A stretch of 16,874 nt of DNA, taken from contig NZ_JAIWNX010000123.1 in assembly GCF_020217185.1 (NCBI RefSeq), positions 1 to 16,874 on the forward strand, read 5' to 3'. How positions within the stretch are numbered: position 1 is the stretch's first letter; the number at the start of each line of letters is the position of its first letter. Both the position numbers and the translations under genes were made by a program. Positions 13,574 to 16,874 of this stretch are shown here, piece after piece. The stretch comes from Asticcacaulis sp. GTDB taxonomy: Bacteria > Pseudomonadota > Alphaproteobacteria > Caulobacterales > Caulobacteraceae. Under the pieces are notes generated by a model. The model did not search any database and had not been told where the DNA came from. It saw nothing but the letters and a program-made list of their open reading frames with translations.

Positions 13574-15397
13574 TTACGACTTCGAAGGACGGATCACAAA
13601 GTCGCTGCCGGTCAGGTCCGGCGGCGTGTAAAGGCGATCTTCCAGCGGCTTGGGCGTTTCCGTCGAAAGGGCCACCAGCGTCTCAGTGTCCGGCGCACCG
13701 GGCGGGCTGAGCGGCAGTTCCGGCTGATCGGAATTGACCGCCACCGGCAGCAGCAGGCTGACGCTCGTCCCCATGCCCAGCTCGCTCTCGATCGTCATGC
13801 GCCCGCGGTGGAGCCCGGCCAGCGCCTGCACCAGCGACAGACCCAGCCCCGTCCCCATAGCGCGCTGTTCCATCGGTCCGGATTGCTCATAGGGCTTGCC
13901 CAGCCGCTTGAGGTCTTCGGGCGCGATGCCGACGCCGGTGTCGGTAATCTGGATGTCGATACTGTCCTGACCGGTTTCGCTGAGCATCAGGGTAACCGTG
14001 CCGCCCTGCGGCGTGAACTTGACGGCATTGGACAAAAGGTTGAGGCACATCTGCTTGATGGCGCGCTTGTCAGCCGTGACCTCCAGCGGCGTCGGCGGCA
14101 GGACCGACTTCACCGTCACGCCCTTTTCGTGCGCCGTGGCCAGTATCAGGCGCAGCGCCGCCGATACGGGTTCGCGCGCATCGAAGCGTTCCAGCGACAG
14201 CTCATAACGGCTGGCCTCGATCTTCGACATGTCGAGCACGTCGTTGACCAGATCGAGCACGTGCTGCCCCGACTCCCAGATCAGTTGCGAATATTCGGCG
14301 TATTTACCGGTCAGGGGGCCGAACATCTGCTGACGCATGATGTCGGAAAAGCCGATGACGGCGTTGAGCGGCGTGCGCAGTTCGTGGCTCATCCCGGCCA
14401 GAAACCGCGACTTGCCCTCATTGAGCGCCTGCGCTTCCTGACGCGCCGTTTCCAGCTCGTCCTCGCGCGCGTGTTGCAGCGAGGCGTCGGACAGGACGCC
14501 ATAGAGCTTGCCATCCGCCCCGCGCCGCAGGCTGAGGCGGATGAAGTGATCCAGCGCGGCGTGCGGCATGAAGCCCGCTTCGGCGCGGCCCGTCTCCTGC
14601 GCCGCCTCCAGCGCCTGCATCAGGCCCAAACGATGCGGGACGTGGGCGCAGGTGATCAGGCCGTGCTTCATCAGAAGCGCCATATCGAGCCCCGGCGGCG
14701 TCTCGCCATAGGCCGACAGAAGACGCCCCTCCCCATCGACGCTGATGATCAGGTGCGGCTGTTCGCTGAGGAGCGTCAGAAAGCGCGTGCGGTCGTGTTC
14801 GACGCCGCGCACCGCCTCGGTACGCACGCGCAGCGCCGGCAAAAGCGACAGGCCGAGCCCCGTCACCAGCGTGATCACCGCCACCGAAGACAGCCAGAAA
14901 CTTTCGACAATATCCGGCAGGGGGAACAGACGCATCAGTGAAAACAGGATAGCAAACAGGGTCACCGCCACCGACAGGGCGGCCCCCAGCAGGATCAGCC
15001 GCCGCTGATTGAGCGCTACAGCCGCCGCCATCGGCGCGGCCACCCAGGGCGCCAGCGGCCCCAGTACCCCACCCGAAAGCCCCAGCGCCGCCAGACAGGC
15101 CAGGGCCCACACCCAGACCAGCATCTGCCGCGTGCGAAAATCATCCCGGCTGAGCAGGAAGACGCTGCACACACCCGGCAGGGCCGCCGCCGCCAGCGCC
15201 GCCAATACATTGACCGAGGCCGGCAGGAAGATCAGATAGATCATCGAGGCCAGACTGACCGCCGACCAGCCGAGATGCCACGCAATAACGCCCAGCCGCA
15301 CACGACTGCGCGGCGTGGCCATGGCCCCGGTGGGTGATCTCAGTTCCTGAAGATAGGATTTCAGCGGCACGTCTTTACTCACGGATACGTCTGCCAT
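13574..15397 (-). CDS. divJ: DivJ-like membrane sensor histidine kinase
   Basis: Inner-membrane histidine kinase of 607 residues. Six hydrophobic helices fill about residues 35-190, then a PAS-like region (about 200-305), a coiled linker, a HisKA domain with H338 in GMSHELRTPLNAVIGFSD, and an intact HATPase_c. The ATPase has an N-box with N453 and N457 in NLLSNAVKFTP, G1 DTGVG (486-490) and G2 GTGLGLS (515-521). The dimerisation segment MFGPL-YAEYSQLIWESGQHVLDLVNDVLDMSKIEA, together with the six-helix N-terminus and total length, closely matches Caulobacter DivJ. DivJ phosphorylates DivK and PleD to control the cell cycle and stalk-pole development. The tail after the ATPase (about 50 residues, Pro/Thr-rich) looks disordered. 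A TTG three codons upstream is possible; I use the ATG. PleC- or CckN-like identity is the main alternative. It is divergent from a second, soluble kinase-like gene. Confidence 0.75.
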   Translation of the reverse strand: MADVSVSKDVPLKSYLQELRSPTGAMATPRSRVRLGVIAWHLGWSAVSLASMIYLIFLPASVNVLAALAAAALPGVCSVFLLSRDDFRTRQMLVWVWALACLAALGLSGGVLGPLAPWVAAPMAAAVALNQRRLILLGAALSVAVTLFAILFSLMRLFPLPDIVESFWLSSVAVITLVTGLGLSLLPALRVRTEAVRGVEHDRTRFLTLLSEQPHLIISVDGEGRLLSAYGETPPGLDMALLMKHGLITCAHVPHRLGLMQALEAAQETGRAEAGFMPHAALDHFIRLSLRRGADGKLYGVLSDASLQHAREDELETARQEAQALNEGKSRFLAGMSHELRTPLNAVIGFSDIMRQQMFGPLTGKYAEYSQLIWESGQHVLDLVNDVLDMSKIEASRYELSLERFDAREPVSAALRLILATAHEKGVTVKSVLPPTPLEVTADKRAIKQMCLNLLSNAVKFTPQGGTVTLMLSETGQDSIDIQITDTGVGIAPEDLKRLGKPYEQSGPMEQRAMGTGLGLSLVQALAGLHRGRMTIESELGMGTSVSLLLPVAVNSDQPELPLSPPGAPDTETLVALSTETPKPLEDRLYTPPDLTGSDFVIRPSKS

Positions 15398-15555
15398 CCT
15401 AACCAACTGCCGCCAAAAGAGAAAGGCTATCCCCCGCCAAGCGAGAAAAGACCAAAGAAAAGTCGTCTTTCGCCCCGGAAACCTCTGCTTAAGACGTTAA
15501 CTGTACGATTCAGCCCAAAGTTTCATTCCTCTCCTTCCTGTTGCGGCGCACGCTT

Positions 15556-16299
15556 ATGGACAAACAACCGGCGGCCCTTACCCCGTCTGCCTGCCCCCCG
15601 CCGGAAAGCGACTTCGGCAAGCGTGCCTTTATGCGCATGGTCAGCCACGAACTGCGCACCCCGCTCAACTCGATCATCGGCTTTGCCGAGGTGCTGACGC
15701 ACGAGCTTTACGGACCTCTGGGCGCGCCGCAATATACAGAATATGCCGGGATTATCCGCGACAGCGGCAAGAAATTGCTCAGCCTGTTCAATGACGTGCT
15801 GGAGCTGGTGCGGCTGGAAAGCGAGCCCAACCTGCTGCGTCCGGAGATCGAAACCCTGCCGCCGCATATCCATGACGCGGCGCGCCGTCACGCCGCCTGC
15901 GCCAGGGCCCGCGGCGTCAATATCCTACCCGGCCTGACCGATGCTGAACTGAGCGCGCGCTTTGATCCGCGTGGCCTTGGCCTGTGTCTCGATCACCTGA
16001 TCGGCAATGCCATCGACTTCACGCCCGAAGGCCGCGATGTCGAAATCACCGCCCGCCCGGACGGCGAGTTTGTCGATATCGCTGTCTTCAATCCGGGCAA
16101 GGCGCCTGACCCCGCCGATATTCCGCGCCTGATGCGGCCGTTCGAACAGGGGGCTAGCGACTACAACCGCAGCCGCGAAGGGGCGGGGCTCGGCTGGTCG
16201 ATCGTCAAACTGGCCTCAGAAGCGATGGGCGGCAGCTTTTCGGTACAATCCGACCCGCGCAACGGCCTGAAAGCCACGGTGCGACTGAAGCGACGCTGA
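15556..16299 (+). CDS. Soluble histidine kinase-like protein with degenerate ATP-binding domain
   Basis: This 247-residue protein has no membrane or sensor domain. HisKA is at about residues 20-90, with phospho-accepting H31 in MVSHELRTPLNSIIGFAE and the same GPL-YTEY-IIRDSGKKLLSLFNDVLEL dimerisation pattern as the DivJ/PleC group. The HATPase-like domain follows (about 135-245). Its ATP-binding motifs are altered: the N-box reads DHLIGNAIDF, with H147 in place of the first Asn and D154 in place of Lys. The G1 box reads FNPGKAP, with N179 replacing the essential Asp and the GxG lost. G2 (GAGLGWS) is largely kept. It may act as a phosphatase, a phosphotransfer protein or a kinase regulator rather than an autokinase. 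The ATG at 15556 lacks a clear ribosome binding site. Divergent from the divJ-like gene, so a role in the same pathway is likely. Confidence 0.85.
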   Translation: MDKQPAALTPSACPPPESDFGKRAFMRMVSHELRTPLNSIIGFAEVLTHELYGPLGAPQYTEYAGIIRDSGKKLLSLFNDVLELVRLESEPNLLRPEIETLPPHIHDAARRHAACARARGVNILPGLTDAELSARFDPRGLGLCLDHLIGNAIDFTPEGRDVEITARPDGEFVDIAVFNPGKAPDPADIPRLMRPFEQGASDYNRSREGAGLGWSIVKLASEAMGGSFSVQSDPRNGLKATVRLKRR

Positions 16300-16308
16300 G
16301 TTTTCGGT

Positions 16309-16338
16309 TTGAAACCCAACCGGTTAACGCGCTATAGC
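16309..16338 (+). promoter_or_regulatory. Leaderless-type promoter of sufE
   Basis: TTGAAA (16309-16314) and GCTATAGC (16331-16338) form a -35/-10 pair with 17-18 nt spacing; GCTATAGC matches the Caulobacter housekeeping -10 pattern GCTAnAWC at seven of eight positions. It ends 6 nt before the ATG at 16345, and there is no Shine-Dalgarno, so the transcript probably begins at or beside the start codon. Confidence 0.6.
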
Positions 16339-16344
16339 CACCCC

Positions 16345-16758
16345 ATGACCGATACATTCGACGCCCGCCTGAGCGACCTGCTCGAAGAATTCGACCTCTT
16401 CGACGACTGGGAAGACCGCTATCGCTATATTATCGACCTGGGAAAAACGCTCGCCCCGCTGAGCGAGGCCGAGCGCAACGAGGTGACGCGCGTGCGCGGT
16501 TGCGCCTCACAGGTGTGGCTGATGATGGATGAGGCCGGCGACGGGGTTTTGCGCTTTCGCGGCGATTCCGATGCCCATATCGTCAAGGGGCTGATCGCCA
16601 TTCTGGTGCGGCTGCTGAACGGCCTGCCGCGCGCCGAGGTGCGCGACTTTTCGATCCGCGACACCCTGACCCGTCTGGGGCTCGATGAGGCCCTGTCGTC
16701 GCAGCGCACCAATGGCCTGATCTCGATGGTCGAACGCCTGAAGCAGGCGGCGGCCTGA
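16345..16758 (+). CDS. sufE: SufE family Fe-S cluster assembly protein
   Basis: Cytoplasmic sulfur-transfer protein of 137 residues that accepts persulfide sulfur from the cysteine desulfurase SufS and passes it to the SufBCD scaffold. The family layout is clear: LLEEFDLFDDWEDRYRYIIDLGK at the N-terminus, VRGCASQVWL with the acceptor cysteine C53, then DSDAHIVKGLIAILVRLLNG and the LG-SQRTNGLISM C-terminal motif. Length is normal. An in-frame ATG twelve codons earlier exists, but the promoter -10 lies between the two, so the ATG at 16345 is the sensible start. No suf operon genes are adjacent, which is common for sufE. The TGA overlaps the first arm of a perfect inverted repeat. Confidence 0.94.
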   Translation: MTDTFDARLSDLLEEFDLFDDWEDRYRYIIDLGKTLAPLSEAERNEVTRVRGCASQVWLMMDEAGDGVLRFRGDSDAHIVKGLIAILVRLLNGLPRAEVRDFSIRDTLTRLGLDEALSSQRTNGLISMVERLKQAAA

Positions 16759-16790
16759 TACCAAGGGTCATGGAGAATGACCCTTGGTAT
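16758..16790. repeat. Perfect 14-bp inverted repeat directly after sufE
   Basis: ATACCAAGGGTCAT (16758-16771) and ATGACCCTTGGTAT (16777-16790) are exact inverse copies with a 5-nt loop. It begins inside the sufE stop codon. It could end transcription, but no T run follows, so a REP-like intergenic palindrome is as likely. Confidence 0.8.
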
Positions 16791-16796
16791 TCCATT

Positions 16797-16837
16797 CGAG
16801 AATTTCTCATGTCACTGACACATATGAGAAATTCTCG
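16797..16837. repeat. Second perfect 14-bp inverted repeat
   Basis: CGAGAATTTCTCAT (16797-16810) and ATGAGAAATTCTCG (16824-16837) are exact inverse copies around a 13-nt loop. It starts 6 nt after the previous repeat. The arms are unrelated in sequence to the first repeat and AT-rich compared with surrounding coding DNA. Confidence 0.8.
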
Positions 16838-16847
16838 CTTCTTCAAC

Positions 16848-16874
16848 GGCCGGATGCGGTCAGCATCTTCGGCC
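16848..16874. repeat. Third imperfect hairpin at the window edge
   Basis: GGCC (16848-16851) and GATGC (16853-16857) pair with GCATC (16863-16867) and GGCC (16871-16874) around a GGTCA loop, with a small bulge on each side. It may continue past the window end, so its extent is unknown. Confidence 0.4.

Noticed and set aside
13808..14941. Plus-strand frame of 377 aa opposite the divJ-like gene
   Set aside because: Arg/Gln/His-rich antisense shadow of a kinase with all motifs intact.
16758..16790. Inverted repeat called as the sufE terminator
   Set aside because: It is a perfect stem, but it overlaps the stop codon and is followed by TCCATT rather than a T run, so I list it as a repeat.
1..16874. 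tRNA, rRNA, CRISPR, prophage, IS or toxin-antitoxin content
   Set aside because: No supporting signatures were seen on either strand.

Overview
The window looks like chromosomal DNA from a stalked or dimorphic alphaproteobacterium of the Caulobacterales; Asticcacaulis or a close relative is my best guess. This rests on several things: high GC with strongly GC-biased third codon positions, a DivJ-type polytopic histidine kinase, CtrA-like TTAACCAT boxes, alphaproteobacterial small families (DUF1491, a response regulator with a GP(D)RRR-type linker) and several promoters that sit directly against a start codon with no Shine-Dalgarno sequence. No rRNA, tRNA, IS element, phage gene or CRISPR array is visible.

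Layout. At 1-1116 is the C-terminal part of an SLC13-type transporter with RCK_C domains. At 1119-3164 (minus) is a two-gene methionine module: a folate-domain-less 'core' methionine synthase of the MesD type and its DUF1852 partner (MesX). It is preceded by a clear cobalamin riboswitch (about 3270-3445), a plausible promoter and a 32-bp near-perfect palindrome that looks like an operator. The logic is easy to read: a B12-independent methionine synthase is made when B12 is scarce, probably with a second input from a methionine/SAH-type repressor.

At 3585-6968 (minus) is a three-gene unit: a response regulator followed by two tandem paralogues of a protein family I do not recognise, ended by a hairpin at 3527-3562. 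Its upstream region, shared with a divergent Tat-exported small protein (7112-7528), carries an inverted pair of CtrA-like half-sites. This is the best candidate in the window for an undescribed signalling system.

At 7525-10275 (minus) are a DUF4304-like protein, peptide chain release factor 3 (prfC) and a hemolysin III/PAQR-family membrane protein. Next come a divergent MFS transporter (10426-11613), a roughly 100-nt imperfect hairpin element (11625-11728), an unknown 129-aa protein (minus), a DUF1491 protein (minus) and a divergent secreted protein (12641-13570).

At 13574-16299 lies a cell-cycle-type signalling pair: a DivJ-like kinase (minus) and, divergently, a small soluble DivJ/PleC-like protein. 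The small protein keeps the phospho-accepting histidine but has lost key ATP-binding residues. The window ends with sufE, driven by a leaderless-type promoter, and a cluster of perfect inverted repeats (16758-16874).
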